Shown piece after piece: positions 9,115-20,845 of a stretch of 64,000 nucleotides of DNA. The notes beneath the pieces are model-generated. The model made no database searches. It saw only the letters and a program-made list of their open reading frames with translations, and was not told the origin of the DNA. The DNA comes from Puffinus mauretanicus (lineage: Eukaryota > Chordata > Aves > Procellariiformes > Procellariidae), in the NCBI GenBank assembly GCA_023333565.1, contig JAJKFH010000553.1, positions 868,001-932,000 of the forward strand. Reading direction: 5' to 3'. A program made the translations under genes and the position numbers. The first letter of the stretch is position 1; the number at the start of each line of letters is the position of its first letter.

Positions 9115-11330
9115 TAACAGAAGATTAAATTTGTGGAAACTAACATTTAAATCCACCAAACTTTAAAACACCTGGTCAATTCAGATGCTGTGTGTCTTTC
9201 CTTAAAAAGAATACTCTTATGGCAGCATAATTTGAATAGAGCTTGTTATTGGACCATGAAGTGGAAGTATTCCTGCCTGGCTTCAAACATAGGTTTTGCA
9301 ATTGTAGGAATAAATGAAGCTGAACACTAGCTGAATTCACCAAAGGGCATTTCAAAACCAAGGGAGGAAGGAAAATGAAACATAAAACAACAAACAGAGG
9401 ACAAATAGTAATAATGCCAATAAAGCATGAACAGCCACACAATGATAGGTGCTCCCTTGCAAAAAACCTTTAAAATACAAATGCAGGTAATCTATCTCCA
9501 GAAATTTCTCCACACACAAGTTAGTATTAGCATACCAGGGGAGGAGGAGCACCACATTGAACCAGGTCTCTCATAAGTTAAGGATCAGATGTTGGATGCA
9601 GATGTAAGAAGCTGGTTGTGGAACAGCCCCAGGGGTCACTTGGCTTTGATGCAGAGTGGCAAAAGAAATGCACATGAGCTTGCTAAATACGAAGCTGTTG
9701 CATCTAAGGGCTTTTATTAATTGACTCAGTTGCTGCTGTGAAATAAATAAAGCCTGCCTTAGTACCATCTCTCGATTTTGCTTTTTCCACCTGTAGTTTC
9801 TGGAAATATCTTTGTACGAGGAGAGCTGTACAGTCTCTTTCCTTAGCAATTTTGTCTCTCAGTTGTATTTTCCTGTAGCCATTAAAGTCAAAGGGAGTTA
9901 AGAGTCCTGGATGTCATGGTGAATCTTGCTCTCTCTCAGGAGGTACCTCCACAATCCTTGAATACATGAGGTTTTTCAAATTCTTAAATGGATGTGCTCT
10001 AACATCATCCCTGTAAATAGGGCAGGTTTAGTAGTAGAGCTGGTGCTAACAAGATGTCATTGGGAAAAGGGGAGGAGAGATGCCTGCAATGATTTATATG
10101 AAATGTACTGTGGTCTCAGTTCTTGGCTGGGTTCTTGTTCAACTGTCCCGGAACTTACCTGGACAACAGGATGTCTGGCTTCTCACTTCCATGCCCCAGT
10201 TGGAGCTCAGTGTGTTGATTTTTCTTACTGATGTTCCAGTTTCAGACAGGAGGAGCCTTTATGAGCTAGTCATCAAACCAAGGAAATTAAAGTACATTTG
10301 CAAGTCAAAAATTACTCACTTTCTGTAGAGTTAATCATGAGATATATCAACTTCTTTATCTTTGGGCAGAGTCGTAATTTGGAAACTGCTTAGAAAAAGG
10401 CAGAGTTGCATGGGAAAAAAGAGTCATATCTTCAGCAGGGTAAATCAGTACAGCTCTCTTGAGTCATGGAACCCATGTTGATCCATGCCAGCTGAGAATC
10501 AAGGCATAACTTCTTTCAATGCATGAATGCACTATTTGTAATCGGCAAATAAAACCCCATTTAAATAAAAGCCTAATTCCTATGAAGAAAGAATCTATGA
10601 GGCATTGAAAACTTGTTTGTTGTTGATTTCCAATCTCCATTATTTGGAAAGAACAGAAATTAAGTTGCACACAACGTATCATTTATTACAACAATTTTTA
10701 CTGGCAATGCAGTTTGGTCTCAGGGACAATAATGTTGGAACGAGAGGTAATGGCAGCTTTGAGAGGAAGAAAATGTATGAAGAAGAGAAAGAAGGTAGAC
10801 AACCACCCTGTTCTCAAGACTGTGGGGCTGCTTCATCCCTCTTGTGGATGGTATACAGGGCATAGCAAACTACCACCACAGGCAGCTGCACTTCCTCTTT
10901 TCACCCAGAATGGCATAGCCTGGGCCTTTGCAGAGTTAAAAGCTTTGGGGTTGAAAGTTTGATGAAAGTCTATGCTATAGTTTTATGACCCAGGTAGGGC
11001 AGATACTGGTATTATTTCTATTATAAAGGACTTTCTACAACTATTTGTGTGGGCATAGGCACAAGAGATGCAGTGCTTGCTCACTGTTTTACAATTGGAA
11101 GGGTGTCATATCAGGAGCCACCAGAAACAGGTCTTGGCTCAGATGGAAAGGAGGTGGGAGGCAAGTCAGTGTTTAAAAACCCAGAGAGGAGTAATGGCTA
11201 TAAAAACCCTGATGCTCATGTTTAATGCTGCAGCTTTGGGGCAGGTTTTGAAGAATGGACCCCCTGTATTGTACTGCAAATATGCATACATGTTTTGTGA
11301 ATGAGGCTCTCTGTATCTCTGCATATGCAT

Positions 11331-11435
11331 ATTTATTATTATTTATTATTTATATGCCACCAGGAACATACATGGCACATCCGAGACATATAGAACAGGC
11401 TGTTACCTCCCGTGAATTGCTTCCAATCAAAGTGC
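11331..11435 (+). repeat. Possible ancient amniote interspersed repeat relic
   Basis: TTATTATTATTTATTATTTA, then GCCACCAGGAACATACATGG, then AGAACAGGCTGTTACCTCCC and GCTTCCAATCAAAGTG. The order recalls an old reptile-wide repeat that runs ATTATTTATT, CCTAGGAGCCCCAGTCATGG, AGAACAAAAAGACGGTCCC and GCTTACAATCTAAGT. The match is by memory and weak; it may be chance beyond the ATT-rich tract. Confidence 0.35.
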
Positions 11436-14400
11436 TTTGTAAGGCTCTTTAGGCAAATAATTTGGAAATCCAGCTTTTTAGTGCCACTTCTTAACAACAG
11501 ATGCGCTGATCCAATAGAAATAATTTGTTTTCCCATTGCAATTTTGTGATGGCTGCCACATGCTGGCAGTGAGCAGGTTTCAGGGTGAAGTATTCCACTG
11601 GAGTCTTCACTGTGGGACAACTCTTTCTCCATCCTTTTTTCTATTTTGAGATGATTTATTTACGTTACTAAAGACCTTGAAAGCCGAAAACAGAGATAGA
11701 TTCCTGTTGTGCAATGTACCACACATGCACAGTGTAAAGATGGCTGCAGCACCAAGCAGCAGAGAATTTAAAATGCATTTCTGTTTCTGCTGGACTGAGT
11801 CACCAAGATGACCCTGTCTGTCTAGGTCCAACTGTATCACACTTCGGCTGAAATATGAACAGAAGATCAACCATTTGCAGATCAAGTGGTGAAAGAAAAC
11901 ACCTATGCAGAGTAAATGTCAGAATGGCTCTATCAGGGACTTGAAGTCATAAGATTCCCAGGAGGACTACTGCTGCACATGCAATATAAATTGTACAAGC
12001 CACCCGCCAGCCAACTTGGAGGCACTTCAAATAGCTGTAGCTGCAAAACCCATTTTTACCTCCTTAAAATTCTGGCTGGAAGCCTAAGAGAGGGACTGCA
12101 AAGTGGTGGATTCAGCCCCTGGTCCAACTGGAAGGGCTTACAGACCTTGGGCAAAGTAACAACAGTGTGAGGAGGCACAGGTCTCTAGGCAGCAGCCTGG
12201 GAAATCTCTGCTGCATAGATAAAGAAGAGAAATGGTCCCTCTAGCGCACCATTGCTGCTGGAGAGGGGGAAGAGCTCACTGATGCACTTTTTCCAGGAGC
12301 ATTTCAGGCGATGTTTCAGAAGCAGTGTAACAGAGGAAGCTCAAGGACATTTTACAACCCCAGCACTGGAAGAGAAGGAATTTCCACTGCATTTAGCAAA
12401 GTACTGGCAATTCCTATTTTGAGATAAGCGAAACAAATAGGGGATGCCAAGCAGATCTGCAGCCAGAGCATCTGATTAAACAGTGTGTGCTTGCCACTCC
12501 TTTCCCTGGCTTTACATCAGACTCACACCAGTGATGTCAGTACATTTACTCCCTCTTTATAGCAGCCCTAGCAAGAGAAAAAACAAGCAAGCTGGTTTCA
12601 ATAAATCAGTCCAGCCTCATTAGCTCTCATCAACTTGCTCTAACATGTCCAGCGAGTATTTGGCTTAGAAAGAAGGTAGCACTCACAATACACAGGGCAG
12701 GATTTTCAGGAGATAACAAGTCAAAGCTCTATTCCCACAGAATAAAGCCTGTCATAAACATTGGCCTGTTTTTACTGTCAGTTACTGATTAATGCTGTGA
12801 TTGCTGTGGCCATTTGCTGTGGCTTCCTAAGCATCGTCCACTTGCAGGCTATTGCAATGGAGTTGGGCAAGAGAGGGAAAGTATTTTTTGCCTCCACTGC
12901 TGAGAAGCTTTTAAATTAACTCTTTTTTTAGAAAACAACTTGCATCAATTTTCCAGTTCTTTCAGTGGGGGGAAGAAAAAAGCATCCCTACAGCCCAAAG
13001 AGAGACTGATTTGTCATTGAGAGAAACTGAATAGTTTAAGAGGCAAAATTATATCAAAACAGAGGTCATCTTCCTTTAATGAAATGTTCAGCCTGCCTTC
13101 TTCAAGCAGCAGGTTTCTGTAAACACACTCTCTGTCCTTCTGTGTGTCGGTGCCTGCCTGCCCTTCCTTTCCAAGGCATGGAGGGGAAAGCAGTCCTGTG
13201 AGACCTGACATTACTGGGCCCTAAAGAAATTATACTGGAGGCGGGCATGCATGTTCCTCTCCTTTAGCTGAAGAAATCCATCTGATTCTGAAAGCCGGAG
13301 GAAAAGAAAAACCAGCTTTATGGGATATCAGACTTAAATCTGGTGGCTGTTTATAAATAATTTCTCCAAATCTTCTCTAGCTCTCAGCTTCAGGGAGACA
13401 TTTAAACCTGGACTGCCCATGCTGCTACTGCTGTCGCTGCTATATGAGGCACTCGCCTCGCAGCTGGCCCGGGCCACGCAGGGAAGCAGGTTTTGGAGCA
13501 GTGCAGGTCTGTGCCTGGGGACACCAGAGATGCTATGGGGATGGAGGAGTGATGAGAGCGGCTGCTGCAAAGGCAGAGATCCAGATGCTCTTTGGGGGAA
13601 GCTGGAAGAGTTTGAGAGGAGCCATGACAGCACTGGGAGGAGTATCTGAGGCGACAGAAAGGAGAATGCAGGGTTGGAGAGTGCATTTTGAAGCAGTGTT
13701 TCTCCACAGTGGGAGCATGGGAGAAAAAGGGCTGACTCTCATGGTGCCAGTCCCGCCCATCATGGAAGGCAGCAGCTGGTGAATGGACAAGAGGCAACGA
13801 TGAAGTTCTGTCTCTCTCTTTCCTTGGAGGGTGAGCTCCTGACTTAGACCAAAGGAAAGCCGCTGGTGGGATGCATGATGTGGCTCTGTCTCACAGGTTC
13901 CATGACTCGGGCTGTCCTAGGAATAGAAACTAGCACAGGGCTATCTCAGATCCCACGGTTGTCTGACATCTGCCTCAGAAATACCAAGGTATTTTTTACC
14001 AGTGCTATGGTGCTGCAATTCCCGGAGAGCCATAATCCAAAGCCTGGGAGACCTGAATCCTGCCAAGGCCCAGGAGTCACAGGCTTCCTTGGAAGGGCTG
14101 TTTCAATGACAGACCCAGAGGTTTCAATGACGGACCTCCTTCCTTTTGGCTACAGAGCGTCCAGCAGGGGTGATACTACGTTTGAGTGATGCCTGATGCC
14201 ATGGTGATGAGCTGCAATGTGGGCCCAGCTCCATTCAGTCAATAAGCCTAGAGCCCTGAGAAGCGCCAGCTCTCTGCTGCAAGGTCTGCAGTGTTCCAGT
14301 CCAATGTATGCGGATACACAGGCATATCCAGGCACCTTAAGAGGAGGTGAAGTTGCTCTCGTCCTATTACTGGGGAGGGGTGCAGAGAGCTTGGGATACT

Positions 14401-15529
14401 TGGGATTCGTACCTTTTTCTGCCCTCTGATATCCTCTGGCTGAGACATTGCTTCGCTCTTTGCCATGCCTGGGTTGAGGCCAGAGGTGCTCAGCAAGCGG
14501 GAGGGAGGACAGTATCGCTTGGGATATAGTCCAGCACACTCTCCTCATTTACCACCCCTCCAAGCAGCCATCGCAGGAATTCAGCTGGCAGCACAATGGC
14601 TGGCTGCAGAAGCGAGTTTTAATGGGGCCAAATGAGAGCTAATTGTGTCTCCGCTACAAAGCACAGGAGGCTCCAGTGGAAAGGGCAGGCTGTTAAAGGC
14701 TCCAGCACACTGGGTAGGTAGGGGCTATTTTCAGTTAGATACAGACACTCCAGCACATCTCTTGCCGCCTTCTTGTTTCTATAGCAATACTGGGGCCAGG
14801 CTGCACTGGGCTGCGCAAGGACTCAGACAGCAAATGGAAATATAGCCCCATACAAATAAGAGTATCGCCACTCCAGACTACCTGTCCTGGGGTGCGGGAA
14901 GGTCTTGGGAAGACACTGCACGCTCCATGCTAAATGCTTGATGCAGAGAGCTGTACTGAGTAAAGAAAAATTTTTCATTTACCTACCTGCCATATTATAG
15001 AAAAAAAATGCTATAGTATGAATAGGAGAAAGCAGGAAGGGAAACCAGGAAGGGGCCCAGAATGGAAAGAAAAGCGTTAACTAGAAATAATACAATCTCT
15101 TCTAATGGGCCTTTTAAAGATATTGATGAATCTGATGCTAAGGATTTCATTCCCTGCAGAATTTTATAGGGTGGTCCAAACGGCCCATAGAAAAGCAGCT
15201 ACAATATCCCCAGGAAATGTCTTTGTTTTCTCTTTCCTGCTCTCCTCCCCTCTCCTTTTTTTTGTTTGTTTTCTGGCATGACTCAGCAACTGCATAATAT
15301 GTTAGCATCCAAGCATCATTTGGGAAACTTTAAAAGAAATTGGGAAAGCTGACATTTCTTTAGATATGTACAGACCAAAAAGTCTGTGTTCTGTTACCAC
15401 AGAAAATTCAAACTGTGCTGGGTGCTGTGCATTTACATAATAAGAGACACTCTCGGCTTCTAAAAGAACATAGCATGCAATTAGGAAAACCAAGCAAGAC
15501 TGGGTGGAAAGAAATGCTGCTATCTCTGC

Positions 15530-15665
15530 TTTTTCAGCTGAGGAACTGAGATGTACAGGGATTAAAGCATGCTACAGGATTGCCACATAGCCCCTAAGAG
15601 CACAGACCCTCATCCCCCAGAAGCAGGGGAATAGGGCCCCCAGTTTCATGGGTGTCCCACCCCCT
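15530..15665 (+). repeat. Ancient MIR/L2-like relic
   Basis: TTTTCAGCTGAGGAACTGAG, TACAGGGATTAAAGCA, then GAAGCAGGGGAATAGGG and CATGGGTGTCCCACCCC. The order of words (tail-type GAGGAACTGAGG, GATTAAG, GCAGGGAATAGAACCC) fits MIR/L2-derived repeats shared by amniotes. Divergence is high and the identification is visual only. Confidence 0.45.
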
Positions 15666-17282
15666 CCAGCCTACATGAGTTACCTTCCTTCAAGCTGCAG
15701 TCCCCATGCTCTGTACATTTTGTTAGGATGGTAGCATTCCCTTCCTAAAGCAAACTGATGTCTGAGTTCTCAGTCACAGTTAGTGCTTCCCTGGCATTAG
15801 CTGCTCCAGGTAGGAATTCAATGAAATCCTCGGGGTTTACCTGAAAGTCAGACGGAGAATTTATTTGTGGTTTTTTGGTGGGTTGGGTTTTTTTTTTTTC
15901 CCCTTGTCCTGACAGTTGTTTGCCGTTCAGCATGGAACCTGGCATTGTTTTCCCAGCCTGACAATACTGCAGTCTCTGTTCTCACATGGCTTTCTCATCC
16001 CCTTCACTGCAGTTAATTTGGAGGAGTTTCTGCAGCTCCCAATAGTTCAGCAGGTTAAGGAAAACCTGCAGTGGCCACATTGCTAGGTCTGACAACTGCA
16101 TGAGACTAAAGGCAACCAGACTTCCTCCCTCACAGTACTGCTGGCACATCGCAGCTGGTATGGGAAGCTGTCTGTTTGGGGGGACTTTAAGTAGAAGTCA
16201 ATTGAAGCTACACAAACTACTTTGTAACAGCTCTAGTTAAGGCAGCAAAGCCAGACGTGCATCCTCCAGCTAACTGGAGACAGGCATCGGCCATGATTCG
16301 GAAGGATGTTTGCAGCATCTTTCTGTGGTATCGCTGTTGTCGAAGTGCTCCCAGTCCAATGGGATAGTTGGCATAGATGATTGGTATGGAAGGGAGTGAG
16401 GGATGCACGAGTGCTCTACCCTGCACGTGTGACAGTGGCACAAGAGCTCGTGAGGCATACAGGCACTGTATGTTCTTTTTGCCCTATGAACTGGTAAATC
16501 ATTACATAATGGAGCTTGGCAGAAACCCATCTCCTGTCCCTGAGATCTGCCTGTCCAGCAGATGATAGTCTTGCCTCTCTCCATTTCCTCCTCTCCCTCC
16601 TGTCATGAACTGTCATATTATGTTTTGTCACTTCTCAGCAGTTCAACCTTCAAGTCCAAACATATCCACGCACCTAAGGACCTTAGAAATCAAAGAGAAA
16701 TTTATCTAAAGGTCTGACATAGATGAACATTCACTACCAGACTGATCACTCCAATTTCAAACTAGTATCCGCCTAGCCTTGTGGCTACACACAGAGAAAG
16801 TCCTCAAGAGATCCTGAGTAGTGACGTTTGTTCTGCTTTAAGCTAACAGTGCCAGTCTCAAACCAGCCATAGCCAGTGTTTCCAGCTCCTGCCTTCTCAG
16901 TTGCTGCAGCTGGTCCCTCGGGTCAGAAAGGCATGAAAACAGTGCCCTTCATTGCTGATGCTGGTTAATTACATGCCCCCTATTATATCCCTGAGGCTTG
17001 AAATAAACACTTTTCCATGCCTAGCAAAGCTAAACATAGCAGTATGCTCCATTCCCAGTGATTCCCATTTTAATTTCCCCTTCAGCACTGCTTTTCTGTT
17101 TCATTTGCTTGTAAACATCAAGCACTTTAGGTGATTGTATAGGGGAAGTTTGCTGATGTTGGAAGAACCTTCCTTCCTTCTGGCTTCATTTCCTAGGGGA
17201 TCACAAGCAGTGCTCCAAAGCAAGTGCTGGACAAGTCAATTAATATGAGCAACAGAGGAAGATGCTGGCAATATCTAGTGTA

Positions 17283-17497
17283 TAAGGAAGAAATTTTTTA
17301 CAAGGAGGGTGGTGAAACACTGGCACAGGTTGCCCAGAGAGGTGGTAGATGCCCCATCCCTGGAAACATTCAAGGTCGGGTTGGACGGGGCTCTGAGCAA
17401 CCTGATCTAGTTGAAGATGTCCCTGCCCATGGCAGGGGGGTTGGACTAGATGGCCTTTAAAGATCCCTTCCAATCTAAACTGTTCTATGATTCTATG
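17283..17497 (+). mobile_element. CR1 3'-end fragment
   Basis: Typical CR1 tail: GGTGGTGAAACACTGGCACA, GTTGCCCAGAGAGGTGGTAG, GTCCCTGCCCATGGCAGGGG, GGACTAGATGGCCTTTAAAG, CCCTTCCAATCTAAACTG, and a terminal TTCTATGATTCTATG. About 215 bp of the 3' end remain. The intact double octamer and good match to the remembered consensus suggest it is younger than the copy at 20.3 kb. It encodes nothing useful; the short open frames across it are RT-tail remnants and UTR. Confidence 0.95.
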
Positions 17498-20312
17498 TGG
17501 AAGAAAAAGGTCTACTGAATAGTTCCTTTGCCTACTCTTGCCTTGCACCAAATGCTACCCATATGTCTAGCAATACAGACAAGTTCCACCTATGTGAGCA
17601 TAACAAACATTCATGGGGCAACACTGCAGCAGCTTTTCTTTCTCACCCCTCTTGAAGTCCTCCAAGCATGACGTTTGACAGTCTTTTTAGCTCTCCAGGG
17701 TTTAGATGCCAGCATTTCTCCTTATCAGACTGTCTTCTCAGAATTGTGTCTTTTCTTTGTGTTGTGTATTGTGCAGTGAAAGTAACAGACTTATCAGCTT
17801 TTCGAACACCTAACTGTAAAACCATTAAGAATGTGAGATCGGCCCAGCTGGTCTTACAACATGATTGAGACAAAAGACACCTTGTTTTTCATCAGAAAGC
17901 ACATGGAGGCCTTCTCCACAAATCCAAACCCTTCTTCAGTGAGAATCATCCCACCCTAACAAATCTGCACCTAAGCTGCTTAACAAGATCCCCTCTACAG
18001 CCAACAGAAAGAAATAGACACTGAGGAATGCTTTTGGCCTAATTTAGATGCTTTCAGATTAGATGAAATGCATCGTAAAAACAACCGCTTCTTTCAACTG
18101 AAAATAGAGTCAGTCCAGACAACTAACTCAGGTGGAGATATCCGTACTGTAAACATCTACACATCAACAGCTCAGTCCCATCCCATTGCAACTATCCTGG
18201 CTTTGCAGCCCTTTGTCTGAAAAGTTAGTTTTTGTGGCAACTCCAAGTGGTTTCAGCTTATTTACAGGCTGTAGTGATTTTGTTGCCTTTTGCAGGTATT
18301 TTTTGAACATTACCCTCTTCTATCCAGGAACTGTCATTGAATTTTAGTTTCATAAAATGAGAAGAAAGCAAGAGAAGATATGCATGAAGTGAACTCTTGA
18401 AAAACATCTGTGTGTCCAGCACTGTGCTAAATATAAACATTCTTAAACATAATGACAAAATAAAGAATAAAGCAAGAACTCAAGGATGGCCTGATGGAGT
18501 GTGTCTGCTTCTGAGATGCACCAAACTGGGAAAGAAGCACCAAGCCCTTCAGGACCTGCTTTTTGCAGAACCATACTAGAGAGCAAACTGCAATGCTTTG
18601 GAGAAATGCCCTTGAATAACACAGCACAGGCTTTTGAACTTCGTTTCTACCTCAATCCTTGCTCTTCTTTTCAAGCTGGGTTTGACATCTATCCATTTCC
18701 TATCTACAGCCAGCTGGGAGCATCATCTGCGAGAATGCTGCTCCACTGGGTTGCAGTTCCACTTCCTCACTGAGCACGGTACAGCCGCACGCCTGTCCAG
18801 ACACTTCCCTGCTGTGCATCTTGGGGTTTTACATTTCTTTATGTCTGTTGTTACTATTGTCACCATTTCTCAATCATTCCTTTCTTCATCCAGTTGAGAA
18901 GGTAACTCAGCTCTCAGTCTGAGTTGGCTGTTGCATCCTGGCCTGAATTCCCATTAATCCTTTCTCCATGTCATTTAGCCTCAACCCAGGCCGTCAAATT
19001 CCCTAATAAAGCATTGCCAAAGTTAATAGAAACAGACCAAGCTTTTCTTTTCTTTTCTTTCAGGAGGAGAAAAGATAAGTGATATGGGGTTTCTAGTTGC
19101 TTTTTTCCTAATGCATATACAAAGTGCAGTCATCATTAGGAGATAATGCAATTAGATAAGACCAGCTATTAGAGTTAATAAACCAATACAAAAATGAGCT
19201 TGCACCAGCCGTCAGCAAAGCCAGATGAGGAGGTAGCTTCTATCCTGTTAATTAGTTTAAGCAAATGTGCATCTGTGTGTCCCTGGTGTGAAATCAATAC
19301 TGGGCAGCCCTTCTCTGAGCCAGGTGTCCCTCTTTCAACGCCATGGGGCCCATCCTGAGCTGTCCAGCCACTCGCCATTTGTAGCTGCGTCTGCCCGGTT
19401 GTCCAGCCTGTCATTTAGCCTCGCCTGGGCTGCTCCTCCACCCCACACGGCTGCCTTTGTTCTCCTTGAAAGCAGATTTTATTTATGGCGGGTGCATCCC
19501 TGCAGGGGCTTACCTCTAGCTCAGGGAGAGGAGTTATATGGAAAGGGAGAAAGAGCAATTTCCATCTGCCAGTAGCGGATACAGTCAGAAGAGGCAAAAA
19601 TGAGTGCTGCCTTTGCAAAGCCACGCAAAGCCTGGGGTTTGGTTTTGCAAAATAAAACCCAGGGCTGGGTCAGTTTCAAGGCACCAGAGTGCAGCACGGA
19701 AGTGAAGGGACGTTAAAGAAGCATTTACACTTTCGACCTGCATTTACACTTTAACATCTCCGTCTCACTCCACATAAATTCATCTGACTGGGCTTCAGTA
19801 GCAGTGTCTGAAAAAGGAAGCAGGAAACTTTCCAGGAATATGAAATATCTTGACTGAGAAAACAGAGTAGAAAATACAGCTGCATTGCTGTGGTTGACTT
19901 TCCCGGAATAAGGTACAAGTGAGTAACTTGGGCCACTATTGTTACTACTGTTGATACAAATGCATCTCCAGGATCCCAGGCAAAGATGAAAGCACCCTCT
20001 GGGAGAATGTGGCAGGTGGGGGACATAGATAAGGTGAAGGGGGCTGTGGAGATGCTGCTCAGTTGTGGGACATACTGCCTACCAGTAGTGACTGCCCTAA
20101 CCCGCTCCAGAGAGCTACAGTGACACATGTGCATGAGAGAGGGCCCCTTCCTTTTGCAAAATTACATACTTGTATGTCCTTCTGTTGCTCCCCATGTTCC
20201 CTGTGTTCTAGTTTCTCTTTAAATCATCTGTTGAGACTGTGAAGAACTCAATAGCCTTCCCTTAAAACTATTATGAATCATTAACCCCTTATAAACTCTT
20301 TCAAAGAGGTAT
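17498..20312. other. Unique sequence, no gene recognised
   Basis: No gene is recognised. A short (CTTTT)n tract lies at about 19042-19061. A 13-bp direct repeat GCATTTACACTTT occurs at 19721 and 19740. Confidence 0.5.
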
Positions 20313-20845
20313 TGTTTATCATGCACTAGTGAGGCCACATTTGGAGTGCTGTGTCCAATTCTGGGCTCCCCAGTACAAAAAATGATATAGACTTACTGGA
20401 GTGGGTTCAGGGAAGGGCCACAAAGATGGTGAAGGGACTGGAGCATCTTTTGTATGAGGAGAGGCTGAGAAGGCTGAGACTGTTTAGCCTGGGAAAGAGG
20501 AGACTCAGGGGAATGTTAATCAATGTAGATAAATACCTGATAGGACGGAATCAAGAAGGAAGCCAGGCTTTCCTTAGTGATGCCCAGTGACAGGACAAGA
20601 GGCAATGGCCACAAACTGGAACACAGGGAATCCTGTCTGAACATTAAAAACCCCATTTTTTTTACAATGAGGGTGGTGAACACTGGAACAGGTTGCCCAG
20701 AGAGATTGTGGAGCCTCCATCCATGGTATTCAAAATCCAGCTAGACTCAGTGCTGGGCAACCTGCTCTACCTGTCTCTGCATGAGCAGGGCTTGCAGTAG
20801 ATGATCTCAAGAGGTCCCTTCCAAGCCCTTCTCAGTTTCTGTATG
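20313..20845 (+). mobile_element. CR1 3' fragment with reverse-transcriptase tail
   Basis: Begins within the RT C-terminus (CACTAGTGAGGCCACATTTG, GAGTGCTGTGTCCAATTCTG) and runs through the peptide blocks [33 protein letters not shown] and LINVDKYL. It continues with GGGTGGTGAACACTGGAACA and GGTTGCCCAGAGAGATTGTG to a decayed terminus GATGATCTCAAGAGGTCCC ... TTTCTGTATG. Frame breaks and the eroded terminal octamer indicate an older, inactive copy, 5'-truncated as usual for CR1. It has the same orientation as the copies at 4.0 and 17.3 kb. Confidence 0.95.

Larger units (their letters stand above)
9115..17282. other. Unique sequence, no gene recognised
   Basis: No convincing exon, RNA gene or young repeat is seen across this 8 kb. 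Two faint ancient repeat relics (about 11.33 and 15.53 kb) are listed separately. A somewhat GC-richer part (about 13.4-14.6 kb) holds overlapping open frames of 100-132 codons on both strands. Their antisense overlap and lack of motifs suggest composition and not coding. Short direct duplications such as GTTTCAATGAC(A/G)GACC at 14100 and 14121 are minor replication scars. Confidence 0.55.

Noticed and set aside
13402..14548. Overlapping frames of 100-132 codons on both strands
   Set aside because: Antisense overlap in a GC-richer patch with no motif; typical of composition-driven open frames.
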